Shown in pieces: positions 1 through 8,569 of a stretch of DNA of 64,000 nt. The notes beneath the pieces were generated by a model that was not told the origin of the DNA, made no database searches, and saw nothing but the letters and a program-made list of their open reading frames with translations. The position numbers and the translations under genes are program-made. How positions within the stretch are numbered: position 1 is the stretch's first letter; each line of letters starts with the position of its first letter. Source of the stretch: Desulfopila aestuarii DSM 18488 (GTDB taxonomy: Bacteria; Desulfobacterota; Desulfobulbia; Desulfobulbales; Desulfocapsaceae); contig CAMBBS010000005.1 in assembly GCA_945863875.1 (NCBI GenBank), forward strand, positions 1-64,000, read 5' to 3'.

Positions 1-2136
1 GATATCGGCAGTGTAGCCTGACATGAACAGGCATCTCATTTGGGGATAATCTTCCAGAAGCAGGTCGGCTAGGTCGCGGCCGTTTAAGCCGGGCATAATT
101 ACATCGGTCATGAGCATGTCGATTTCGCCAAAAAAATCGGCAGCCCGGCGAATGGCCTCTTCCGGTGAACCGGCGGGCAGGACAGCATAGCCAAGCTTTT
201 TGAGCATGGCCATGGTCATGCTCAGAATAGCCGCCTCGTCTTCAACAAGCAGGATGGTTGCTTTGCCACGCATGACAGGTGGTGGAGCCAATTCCTTGTC
301 CGCCTGTTTGGTATCGCCGTGATAACGGGGCAGGTAAATGGTAAAGCTGGTTCCCAGACCTAATCCACTGGAGACATTGATAAAACCATTGTTTTGTCTC
401 ACGGCACCGAATACAGTAGCCAGGCCAAGGCCGGTTCCCTCGCCGACACCTTTGGTGGTGAAGAAAGGTTCAAAAATTTGCGACAAAGTCAGTTTGTCGA
501 TGCCGCAGCCGCTGTCGGTCACGGTCATGCGCACATACTCTCCGGGAACACATTCGGTGTGTGCGGCACAGTATTCTTCACTCAAGATGCTGTTTTCTGT
601 TTGTACGGTCATCCGGCCGATGCCGGCAATAGCATCTCGGCCATTGATGCAGAGGTTCACCAATACGAGATCGATCTGCGCTGGGTCAACCTTCACCGGC
701 CATAAATCATCTCCAGGCTGCCAGGTGAGATTGATGTCCTCGCCAATGAGCCGCCGCAGCATTTTGAGCATTCCTTCCACCGTTTCGTTCAGGTTGAGCA
801 CCTTCGGTTCAATGGTCTGTTTGCGAGCAAAGGCCAGGAGCTGTCTGGTAATATCAGCGGAGCGAAGAGCGGCTTTTTCGATCTCTTTAAGTTTGTTATA
901 GAGGGGATGAGACTGATCCACCTCCGTCAGGGCAAGTTCCGCATAGCCAAGGATCACTCCGAGCATATTGTTGAAATCGTGCGCCACACCGCCCGCCAAC
1001 TGGCCGATGGCTTCCATTTTTTGCGTCTGGCGATATTGCTCCTCCAGCTGGGTTTTTTCTGCCAGGGTTTTGGCCATATTATGAAAAGCCTCGGTCAGTA
1101 TGGCAATCTCTCCGGTTTGCGTTTTCTGCTCGATGCGGGCTTCGAAGTCCCCCTGGGAAAACTTTCTTGTCAACGTAACAAGACGCTGTATTGGAGAAAT
1201 CAATGTCTTCCTGCCAATCGCCCAGGAGATGAGCAGAGACACCATAGTGGCCAGAATGAGGAGCAGGACATTTCTGGTCAAGGCTGCGTTGGCAGGTCTA
1301 ATGATATGGTTTTCGGGAATACCAGTCCAGACATACAGATAAGGGGTGTTTTCGTCACTGAGATAAAGTTTTTCATAGGCTAATATTCGGCGCAGGCCAT
1401 CTGATCCGCTGGCGAAAAAGAGTCCTTCCCTGGCACCGTTACTGGCAATGTTCCATGGCTTGGCCTGAATGGGCTGGCCGATGGGATTGGTGTTTTTTTG
1501 TGCGGGATAATAAAACATGCGGATGCCATTATGGTCGGTTACCGCCAAAAACGATTTTTCGGGCAGTGTTGTCACGTCATAGAAACCAGCAAAGACATCG
1601 AGCTTGATGGCGGCGGTCAAAAGATTTCTGAGATTGTCTTCCTTGTCAAGAACCGGATAGGCAAAGGTAAACGCTGGATTTGCCGTCCCGACCCTGGTGA
1701 TAATATATTCGCCAACTGCAAAATCTTTTTTTGCCAGAGCTTCCTTGACGTGCTTGCGATCAGCAAGGTTGATTTCGGTAAAAGTTTTGCCCGAAGCGAT
1801 GACTTGTCCGCTGAGGTCAACGAGCGCGATATTGTCAAAGTTAGGATTCTGCTCCAGCATAGCTCTGAAGAGAGGATTGCATTCGCTGGCATCTCCGCTT
1901 TGAATTGCCGGGAGCAGCGACAGGGTAGAGAGTATCTGTTTTGTCGACTGGGTGATTCCTTTTTGTGCCTCGGCCATGGTCCGGGTCAAGAGCAAAACAT
2001 CCGATTTGGCCGTTTCGATACGTTCCTGTCGCTGCTCCAGGCCGGAATATAAAAGAATGGCCAGGCAGGGTATAACGGCAAAGAGTATCAGCATCGCCAA
2101 TTTGTTTTTTATGGAACGTATATGCAAAAAATTCAT
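1..2136 (-). CDS. Hybrid sensor histidine kinase with receiver domain (3' end outside window)
   Basis: At least 712 codons are visible, and the gene continues past the left edge. Reading from the ATG at 2136 there is an N-terminal membrane helix (about residues 10-28), a roughly 270-residue extracytoplasmic region resembling a double-Cache sensor, and a second membrane helix near 305-325. A HAMP linker follows, then a HisKA box with the phospho-acceptor His at about 386 (motif [11 protein letters not shown]). The ATPase domain has N, G1 (DSGCGID) and G2 (GEGTGLGLA) motifs. A receiver domain starts with LLVEDE near 630, and the likely phospho-Asp is at about 677 (MTDVIMPG). It should sense an external ligand and pass phosphate to its own receiver; no output domain is visible. 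No strong Shine-Dalgarno precedes the ATG. The ligand is unknown. Confidence 0.93.
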   Translation of the reverse strand, partial: MNFLHIRSIKNKLAMLILFAVIPCLAILLYSGLEQRQERIETAKSDVLLLTRTMAEAQKGITQSTKQILSTLSLLPAIQSGDASECNPLFRAMLEQNPNFDNIALVDLSGQVIASGKTFTEINLADRKHVKEALAKKDFAVGEYIITRVGTANPAFTFAYPVLDKEDNLRNLLTAAIKLDVFAGFYDVTTLPEKSFLAVTDHNGIRMFYYPAQKNTNPIGQPIQAKPWNIASNGAREGLFFASGSDGLRRILAYEKLYLSDENTPYLYVWTGIPENHIIRPANAALTRNVLLLILATMVSLLISWAIGRKTLISPIQRLVTLTRKFSQGDFEARIEQKTQTGEIAILTEAFHNMAKTLAEKTQLEEQYRQTQKMEAIGQLAGGVAHDFNNMLGVILGYAELALTEVDQSHPLYNKLKEIEKAALRSADITRQLLAFARKQTIEPKVLNLNETVEGMLKMLRRLIGEDINLTWQPGDDLWPVKVDPAQIDLVLVNLCINGRDAIAGIGRMTVQTENSILSEEYCAAHTECVPGEYVRMTVTDSGCGIDKLTLSQIFEPFFTTKGVGEGTGLGLATVFGAVRQNNGFINVSSGLGLGTSFTIYLPRYHGDTKQADKELAPPPVMRGKATILLVEDEAAILSMTMAMLKKLGYAVLPAGSPEEAIRRAADFFGEIDMLMTDVIMPGLNGRDLADLLLEDYPQMRCLFMSGYTADI

Positions 2137-2460
2137 TTCTATTTGATCAGGCTGTCCGGGATTATAGCTGTTGTCATCAAAGAGGTTGGCTTTCAGCAGC
2201 TGTGGTGTTCGTCACGATAAACGTACCTCACCCGTGAAAGCAGGGCAAGGAGATCATGAACCGGTGTCATGGCAATGTCTTGCTTCAACGTTGTTGAGCT
2301 GAAAGGAATGATGAACTGGTAAAAAAAGATTGCCGCTTGAAAAAATATCTTTGTTGTGGTCAAGTTTTGCCGTTGAAGCACTTGCACGGCTTTTCTCCAC
2401 CGAAAACATCGACTTTTTGAAAGTATTCAATATAACTGTAGAAATAACAAAGGATTACTT
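2137..2460. other. Intergenic region, no supported feature
   Basis: This stretch separates the divergent kinase and SNF2 genes. I see no convincing promoter pair, hairpin or gene. A 64-codon minus-strand frame (2193-2387) has no recognisable motif or ribosome site. A good ribosome site (AAAGGA) lies just before the SNF2 start. Confidence 0.5.
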
Positions 2461-5130
2461 ATGGTTACGCTGCAGATCGATACCATCCGGCAACTTGCCG
2501 ATTCCCCAGTAATTTATAAACGCGGGGAGTTCCTGCAGAAAAACGGCGCCTTTCGCCGTATCGCGGAACAGTGCGGAGAAGGCCGGTATGTGTATGAGGT
2601 TGATGGGAATTATGGCAATTACCGAACCGAGGTTATCTTAAACGGCGGGGTAAGCAGCCATTGTGATTGTCCCTACCCTGGGCCCGGTTGCAAGCATATC
2701 GTAGCGATACTGCTGGAGGTATTCGATCACCAGGGTGAGTCTGCAGGGTTGCCGCTTGAATCTTTCGACCAGCAGGTGCAATACCTTTCCTACGAGGAGA
2801 TCAGACAACAGGCCCTTGACGATCGTCACCGGCGGGCAAAACAAGAGGCCTTGACCGTATCTCAGGGGGATATGCTCAAAGGCGATCACCTGGTAACGAC
2901 GGCAAAGGGGCGGCAATACCAGGTAACGCTGCATAACCCGGCGACCGGCGCCGGTCACTGTTCCTGTCCTGATTTCTATTCTAATAAACTGTCAACGTGC
3001 AAGCATCTGATTTTTCTCAGTACCTGTCTGAAGGGGCAAAAAGGATTTGCTGCTCGGCTTGCTCGGGAGACCTTCCCCTATGTCGATATCTTTTGGGACA
3101 GTGCCGCCGGCAAACCACGGCTCTTTCATGAACAGAAAAGTGCCGATAACGGCGAAGAACTGACCGGTCTGCTGACGGAAATATTTGACGGGCAGAACCT
3201 CTTTCGCCAAGACGATATTGTCGATTTTATTCCGTATCTGCCCAGGCTGGAGCGCTTTAAACAGGTTCGTGTTCAGGAACCGGTCATGGGCAGGCTGACC
3301 AATGCCGCTACGGACAGCGAATTGGCCCTTGCCGCAGCCGGACCGGCCGCGGATATCTCCAGCTGTTTGCGGGTGACGCCCTATGCCTATCAGCAAGAGG
3401 GTATTGTCTTCGGACTCTATAAAAAGGCGGTGCTGATCGGCGATGAGATGGGTCTCGGCAAGACCCTGCAGGCCATTGGCCTGTGCATCTGTAAAAAAAA
3501 TGTCTTTGGTTTTCGAAAGGTTCTGGTTGTCACCATGAGTTCGTTAAAGCAGCAGTGGCAGCGGGAAATCGAGCGGTTCAGCGATGAAAAGGCCTGTATA
3601 ATCGCCGGTAATGCGCAAAAAAGAAAAGAACAGTATCACACGGATAGCAGCCTGTTTAAGATTACCAATTATGAAGCGGTTCTTCGGGATGTAACGATAA
3701 TTTCCCGCCTGAAACCGGATGTGATCGTTCTGGATGAAGCACAGCGTATTAAAAATTTTGAGACGAAAACCGCGGAGGCGGTGAAGAGTCTGCCGCGGCA
3801 GCATGCAATTATTCTGACCGGTACGCCCCTGGAGAACAAGCTGGAAGACGTCTATTCTCTGGTGCAGTTTCTCGACCCGGAACAACTCAACCCTCTCTGG
3901 CAGTTTGCCGCTGACCATTTTCTTCTCAGTCGTCGTAAAAAGGGCGACATTCTCGGTTATGTCAATCTGCATAAACTGCATGAAAAATTAAAAACCCTGG
4001 TCATTCGCCGCCGCAAGGAAGAAGTGCTGGAGCAACTGCCCGAGTTGATCGTCAACAATTATTATATCGATCTGCACCAAGAACAGGCGGAAATCCATGC
4101 CGGATACTCCAAGTCGCTTCTGCCGTTGTTGAACAAAAAATTTCTCACGCCGATGGATTTGCTGCGTATTCAGGCGCTCCTGCTGAAAATGCGCCAGACC
4201 TGTGATTCTACTTACTTGATAGACCGGCAGACAAATATCTCGCCCAAGCTCGATGAACTGGCCACTATCCTTGACGAACTGATCAAGCAAAATGGGCGCA
4301 AGGTGGTGATTTTCAGTGAATGGACCACCATGACCATGCTCATCGGCAAACATCTTTCCCGGGCGGCCATCGCCTTTGTAGAGCTGTCCGGCAAGGTACC
4401 GGTTGTCAAGCGCCAGGCCCTGATCGATGAATTCAACACGAACCCGGACTGCAAGGTGTTTTTGTCCACCGACGCCGGAGGGACCGGTTTGAATCTGCAG
4501 GCCGCCGATTGTGTGGTGAACTTTGAGCTGCCCTGGAATCCGGCCAAGCTGAATCAGCGGATCGGCAGAGTTCACCGAATCGGTCAGAAAAGCACATGTA
4601 TCAATGTGATCAATCTGATAGCAAAGTACAGCATTGAAGAGCGGATCATGGCCGGGATCAAATTAAAGGGAGAGCTCTTTGATGGTGTTTTTGACGGTGG
4701 CGAGGATGAGGTGATGCTCGACCGGCAAAAACGTCAGGAGCTGGTCAACCAGCTGCGCGAGATGATGGGGGAAGAGGCCGGGATGGTCCGGCCGGAGTCG
4801 CTGCCTGGCGAAGAACTTACCGAAGATACACCACATTTTCTTAATCCCGAGGTGTTCAAGAATGAGGTTGATTTTGTTGGAGAAGAGCGTGGCGACACCC
4901 TGGACGAGCCCTTGCCGGAGGCATCTCCGGCGGAGCCGGACAGCCGGTCGGCCGAGCAGATGGAAGAGGTCTTAAACCAGGGGATGGGCTTTATCAGTGG
5001 GCTTCTGGAGATGGCCACCGGCAAGAAGCTGGGTGTTGCCGAAGGCGGCGAGAAAATGGTGACGCTTGATAAAAAAACCGGCGAGGTAACGCTCAAGTTT
5101 ACCCTGCCGGGTTTTGCCCCGACGAGATAA
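2461..5130 (+). CDS. SNF2/Rad54-family helicase-like ATPase with two SWIM zinc fingers
   Basis: The product is 889 residues. Two SWIM-type CxC...CxH clusters occur in the N-terminal part: CDCPYPGPGCKH near residue 65 and CSCPDF...TCKH near 163. A full SNF2 motor follows: Walker A DEMGLGKT near 330, a DEAQ motif II near 425, TGTPLEN motif III, and GTGLNLQ plus QRIGRVHRIGQ motifs V-VI near 680-700. The last 150 residues are acidic and low in complexity. Family members are DNA translocases that remodel protein-DNA complexes; the SWIM fingers probably bind nucleic acid or protein. The start is set by an AAAGGA ribosome site 6-8 bases upstream. It stands alone, so its specific role (repair, transcription recycling or defence) cannot be read from context. 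Confidence 0.93.
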   Translation: MVTLQIDTIRQLADSPVIYKRGEFLQKNGAFRRIAEQCGEGRYVYEVDGNYGNYRTEVILNGGVSSHCDCPYPGPGCKHIVAILLEVFDHQGESAGLPLESFDQQVQYLSYEEIRQQALDDRHRRAKQEALTVSQGDMLKGDHLVTTAKGRQYQVTLHNPATGAGHCSCPDFYSNKLSTCKHLIFLSTCLKGQKGFAARLARETFPYVDIFWDSAAGKPRLFHEQKSADNGEELTGLLTEIFDGQNLFRQDDIVDFIPYLPRLERFKQVRVQEPVMGRLTNAATDSELALAAAGPAADISSCLRVTPYAYQQEGIVFGLYKKAVLIGDEMGLGKTLQAIGLCICKKNVFGFRKVLVVTMSSLKQQWQREIERFSDEKACIIAGNAQKRKEQYHTDSSLFKITNYEAVLRDVTIISRLKPDVIVLDEAQRIKNFETKTAEAVKSLPRQHAIILTGTPLENKLEDVYSLVQFLDPEQLNPLWQFAADHFLLSRRKKGDILGYVNLHKLHEKLKTLVIRRRKEEVLEQLPELIVNNYYIDLHQEQAEIHAGYSKSLLPLLNKKFLTPMDLLRIQALLLKMRQTCDSTYLIDRQTNISPKLDELATILDELIKQNGRKVVIFSEWTTMTMLIGKHLSRAAIAFVELSGKVPVVKRQALIDEFNTNPDCKVFLSTDAGGTGLNLQAADCVVNFELPWNPAKLNQRIGRVHRIGQKSTCINVINLIAKYSIEERIMAGIKLKGELFDGVFDGGEDEVMLDRQKRQELVNQLREMMGEEAGMVRPESLPGEELTEDTPHFLNPEVFKNEVDFVGEERGDTLDEPLPEASPAEPDSRSAEQMEEVLNQGMGFISGLLEMATGKKLGVAEGGEKMVTLDKKTGEVTLKFTLPGFAPTR

Positions 5131-5173
5131 TCCCGAGGCCGCCGAAGGTTCACCAGAAAACACGAAAAGCGGA

Positions 5174-6115
5174 CTACACCGTTCGTATCGGCTGGCCTGC
5201 CTTAAAGGCGCGGATGTTTTCCACCGTCTGGCCGATAATTCGCTGCCGTGCTTCGCGACTGGCCCAGGCGATATGCGGCGTGATGATCAGGTTGGGCAGC
5301 TTTGCCTCCAGGAGTGGATGGGAATCTTTTGGGGGTTCGACGCTCAAGACATCGATTGCCGCACCGGCGATTTTTTTCGTCTGCAGGGCCTGCAGCAGAG
5401 CCGCCTCGTCGACAATGCCGCCCCGGGCACAGTTAATCAGAAAGGACGTCGGTTTCATCAGATCGAAGGCCTCTGCATTTATCAGATTTCTCGTCTGGTT
5501 GGTGAGCGGACAATGCAAGGTCAGGACGTCAACCTCGGCAAGCATCTCGGCCAGCGGCGGGCGATCATCCGTTGGATTGCCGGGTCTGCGGGCAATGACA
5601 ACTCTCATGCCGAATGCCCGGGCGATTGTTGCGATGCCGTGGCCAAGATTGCCGTAGCCGACTATGCCCAGGGTCTTGCCTTTCAGCTCAACGATGGGGT
5701 AATCGAGAAAGCAGAACTGACTGGCCGTCTGCCAGCGCCCGGCCTGCACCGCGGCATGGTAGGCAAGCAGGTTGGTGTGCAGGGCGAGCAGCATCGAGAA
5801 GACGTGCTGCACAACCGAATCGGTACCGTATGCCTGGCAGTTGCATACGGTGACTCCCAGGTCGGACGCACCGCCCAGATCGACGACATCGGTGCCGGTG
5901 GCAACGATGCAGATCAGTCGGACGGAGGGGGCCGCGGCAAGATGCTGCCGGGATATTTTCACCTTGTTGAGGATGACAATATCCGCACCGGTTATTCTTT
6001 CGGCAACCTCCCCGGGGGCTGTGGTGGGGAATAACCGCAGTAGACTGCATTCTTTTTCGAGGTGGTCGATGAACAGATCATCAAGCCCTTCGGTGTCGAG
6101 AAAAACTGCTTTCAT
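5174..6115 (-). CDS. D-isomer 2-hydroxyacid dehydrogenase (glycerate/hydroxypyruvate reductase-like)
   Basis: This 313-residue protein is of normal length for the NAD(P)-dependent D-2-hydroxyacid dehydrogenase family. The Rossmann glycine motif GYGNLG lies at about 153-158. The catalytic triad is present: Arg231 in NCARGGIVDE, Glu260 in LSVEPP and His281 in TPHIAWAS. It should interconvert a 2-ketoacid and its D-2-hydroxyacid in the cytoplasm. Sequence alone does not separate glycerate dehydrogenase from related specificities. It converges on the SNF2 gene with a 43-base gap and is divergent from the NlpC gene. Confidence 0.92.
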   Translation of the reverse strand: MKAVFLDTEGLDDLFIDHLEKECSLLRLFPTTAPGEVAERITGADIVILNKVKISRQHLAAAPSVRLICIVATGTDVVDLGGASDLGVTVCNCQAYGTDSVVQHVFSMLLALHTNLLAYHAAVQAGRWQTASQFCFLDYPIVELKGKTLGIVGYGNLGHGIATIARAFGMRVVIARRPGNPTDDRPPLAEMLAEVDVLTLHCPLTNQTRNLINAEAFDLMKPTSFLINCARGGIVDEAALLQALQTKKIAGAAIDVLSVEPPKDSHPLLEAKLPNLIITPHIAWASREARQRIIGQTVENIRAFKAGQPIRTV

Positions 6116-6189
6116 GGTATCTCCTTTCTGCGTGAGTGGGGCATAGTGCAGCTTTTTGGTATTTTTTTGCGGGAATATGTTCGGCTCTA

Positions 6190-6216
6190 TTGAAATTATA
6201 GTATTTATTTTATAAT
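6190..6216 (+). promoter_or_regulatory. Candidate sigma-70 promoter for the NlpC/P60 gene
   Basis: TTGAAA at 6190-6195 and a perfect TATAAT at 6211-6216 are separated by 15 bases, slightly short. The predicted transcript would have a leader of about 115 bases that carries the hairpin at 6274-6298. Confidence 0.45.
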
Positions 6217-6273
6217 ATCAACAGAAGTAACCGTTAGGGGAGTGCAGGACGAATGCTGGGCTCAGTCTTTCTT

Positions 6274-6298
6274 GCTCCCCCCGGTAAACGGGATAAGC
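6274..6298 (+). promoter_or_regulatory. Structured leader motif, copy A of three
   Basis: An inner stem CCCG/CGGG (6280-6283 with 6289-6292) closes a GTAAA loop. An outer GCT/AGC stem (6274-6276 with 6296-6298) encloses it. The same design recurs at 6982-7008 and 53180-53204, each time upstream of a plus-strand gene. It matches no riboswitch class I know, so its function is unknown. Confidence 0.35.
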
Positions 6299-6338
6299 TC
6301 CTTCACTGAATATTATCCGATGCGCGGAGAACGACTGC

Positions 6339-6938
6339 TTGAATGACCTGAAAGTGAAAATGGAGTTGCCGGGCACCATTCGCGTGCTTTTCCCGTTGCT
6401 GCTCGTCGTCTTTCTCTTTGCTTTCTGCGGGTGCATGAGCAAGAGCACGGTCACCTACTTTCCCCAACAAAAAACTTCCGATAAAAAGTCACAAGCTGAG
6501 CAAAACGAACAGGTGACCGCGGCTCTTCGGCAATATTTCGCGAGCTGGCAGGGGACCCGGTACAGCCACGGCGGGCTCTCCCGCAGAGGCGTGGATTGTT
6601 CCGGTTTGACCCTGCTTACCTATAAGGAATTGTTCGGAAAAAATCTGCCTCGAACCGTCCAGGAGCAGGCAGAAGAAGGCACAAAGATCTCAAAGGCTGC
6701 TTTACAAGCAGGTGACCTTGTCTTTTTTAAGACGGGAGTTTTCCAAAGACATGTAGGAATCTATTTGAAAGAAGATCTTTTTTTTCACGCTTCCCCCACA
6801 AAAGGAGTGATGATTTCCAGTCTCAACAATGCCTATTGGCAAAAGAAATTCTGGCAGGCTCAACGCTTAAAATCTGGAACGGATTCTGGAAAGTCATCGA
6901 CAGCGATAAACCAGCAAACCGTGGCGGCGGATTATTAA
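6339..6938 (+). CDS. NlpC/P60 family lipoprotein, cell-wall endopeptidase
   Basis: The 199-residue protein has a signal sequence ending in a lipobox-like FCGC (lipidated Cys about 32), then a C-terminal NlpC/P60 domain. The catalytic Cys is at about 87 (GVDCSGLT), with His138 (QRHVGIYL) and a second His150 (FFHASP). Such enzymes cut peptide bonds in peptidoglycan stem peptides from the periplasmic face. The TTG at 6339 has a well-placed GGAGA eight bases upstream. An in-frame ATG at 6360 lacks one but would still give a complete signal peptide, so the start is uncertain. The gene stands alone. Confidence 0.88.
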   Translation: MNDLKVKMELPGTIRVLFPLLLVVFLFAFCGCMSKSTVTYFPQQKTSDKKSQAEQNEQVTAALRQYFASWQGTRYSHGGLSRRGVDCSGLTLLTYKELFGKNLPRTVQEQAEEGTKISKAALQAGDLVFFKTGVFQRHVGIYLKEDLFFHASPTKGVMISSLNNAYWQKKFWQAQRLKSGTDSGKSSTAINQQTVAADY

Positions 6939-6981
6939 GGTAGCGCTGCGGTTCCCCTCTCAAAGATCATCCACACGTTTT

Positions 6982-7021
6982 GCTCACCCCGGCATACGGG
7001 AAACGAGCCGGGACTCTTTTT
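6982..7021 (+). terminator. Hairpin with T-run, also copy B of the structured leader motif
   Basis: Two mutually exclusive foldings are visible. CCCGGC (6988-6993) can pair with GCCGGG (7007-7012), followed by five T at 7017-7021, which is a Rho-independent terminator after the NlpC gene. Alternatively CCCG/CGGG (6988-6991 with 6997-7000) nests inside GCTC/GAGC (6982-6985 with 7005-7008), as in copies A and C. Such competition resembles an attenuator, but this is inference. Confidence 0.45.
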
Positions 7022-7176
7022 ATCAGCAGCGGGCCCTGTTGCGTCGAATCATCGTTGCATCGTTCGAAAATAGACTTTTCTTTGGTAAAATGCTAAAGAG
7101 GCCTGAGATGGGAAGATTGTTATCAGCGCGAGGAGCGCGCATTGCCGAAATTTACTTCTTTTAACGATAGAGAAAT

Positions 7177-8472
7177 ATGGAAAGATTCCTTGTTATAACT
7201 TTCGCTGCTTTGATTGGAACCGGTTTTTATTACTGGTTTTCCCGGATGGTTCATAAAGAATCCATGCAGGAATTTATAAATTCGCATCTATGGCTGCTGC
7301 ATCCCAATGCCATCTGCTACTGGCGGACGGCGATGGCGCTGATCGGTTTTGTTCTCTATTTCTTTTCCGGGTACCAAGCCTTTGCCATAATCATATTTAC
7401 CTTCGCCGCGATCCTGGACGGGGTAGACGGCATCGTGGCGAGAAATTGCGATATGGTCACGGAATGGGGTGAGTGGCTGGATCCATTGTGTGATAAGTTG
7501 ACCTATCTGCCCCCTTTGCTTGGTTTTGCCTATACCGGGATAGTTTCGATCAAGCTGGTGTGGATTCTGGTGGCGGTGGAACTGTTTGGTCAGTTTTTTG
7601 CCAGAAGGATTCTGTCTATTCTGAGCTATTCAGTAGCGGCGAATAATTTCGGCAAAATCAAGGCGATTATCTGCTTTGCCCTGGTCATTTTTTGTGCATT
7701 ACTCGATGAGAACCCGGGCGTGATCAATATCGGTGACGCGGTTCTACTGGCCAGCATTGTCCTCTCGGCAGCCTCGGTGGTTTTTAAGTTTATCCCCAAC
7801 TGGCTGTATGCCGATATTCTTTCGACACTCAATTTTATCTGCGGCCTTACCAGCCTCTACTTTACCTATAATCACCGCTATGCCTGGGCCATTTTTGTTA
7901 TCATACTCGGGCAGTTGTTTGATCTGTTTGATGGCCGGATGGCCGAAAAGCATGGCGGTACCGTCTATGGGCCGTATCTGGACGACATTGCTGATTTTGT
8001 CAGCTTCGGGCTTTCTCCCGCCTATATCATATTTCAATCCGGTGGCTCGTTGGCCTGGCTCTTTGGCTTGATTTTCTTCAGCGGTGTTGCCTATCGACTT
8101 ATCCGGTTTGTTACTGTCGATAAAAAACGAAAAGACCTGCCCGAAGGTATCTTTAACGGTCTTCCCAGTCCGGCAGGTGCATTGATTGTTCTTGGCGCCG
8201 CCTTAGTCGTTTCGCCGAATCTGCTCTGGTTGACCACAGCACTGTCCGTCGTATTGATGGTGAGCCACATCCGCTTTGCCCATTTCGGACGCGTTATCCT
8301 CAAGCAGATCCCCAGGCCGTTGTTTATTCTGCTCAGTGCAATGATTATCGTCACCATCGCCTTCATCCTGAAGACCAAAAGCGTGCACATGTTTGGCTAT
8401 CTTATTCTTTGCTCTGTTTTTATTTATTTGATAGCAGGAAGAAAATACTTGAGGCAGGACGTGCCGTCCTGA
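7177..8472 (+). CDS. Tandem CDP-alcohol phosphatidyltransferase fusion (PgsA-like plus PssA-like halves)
   Basis: The 431-residue polytopic membrane protein has two CDP-alcohol phosphatidyltransferase signatures. The first, residues 81-106, fits the canonical pattern exactly: D-x2-DG-x2-AR-x8-G-x3-D-x3-D (DGVDGIVAR...GEWLDPLCD). The second, starting near 249, reads DLFDGRMAE...GPYLDDIAD; the usual Arg is Glu and the spacing is one shorter. It is followed by SFGLSPA and GLPSPAGA, typical of the phosphatidylserine-synthase side of the family. Each half has about five to six membrane helices. Single-domain enzymes of about 180-260 residues are the norm, so this looks like a fusion catalysing, or scaffolding, two head-group transfers from CDP-diacylglycerol. 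Substrates are not determined. No strong ribosome site precedes the ATG. Confidence 0.85.
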   Translation: MERFLVITFAALIGTGFYYWFSRMVHKESMQEFINSHLWLLHPNAICYWRTAMALIGFVLYFFSGYQAFAIIIFTFAAILDGVDGIVARNCDMVTEWGEWLDPLCDKLTYLPPLLGFAYTGIVSIKLVWILVAVELFGQFFARRILSILSYSVAANNFGKIKAIICFALVIFCALLDENPGVINIGDAVLLASIVLSAASVVFKFIPNWLYADILSTLNFICGLTSLYFTYNHRYAWAIFVIILGQLFDLFDGRMAEKHGGTVYGPYLDDIADFVSFGLSPAYIIFQSGGSLAWLFGLIFFSGVAYRLIRFVTVDKKRKDLPEGIFNGLPSPAGALIVLGAALVVSPNLLWLTTALSVVLMVSHIRFAHFGRVILKQIPRPLFILLSAMIIVTIAFILKTKSVHMFGYLILCSVFIYLIAGRKYLRQDVPS

Positions 8473-8569
8473 GCGGCACAGAAAATGGACAGTATCGTTT
8501 TTGCCGAAGCGGCAGCTGTGCTGAATTCTCAGACAGGCCCCTGGCTTTTGCGGACAGTCTGCACAACAG

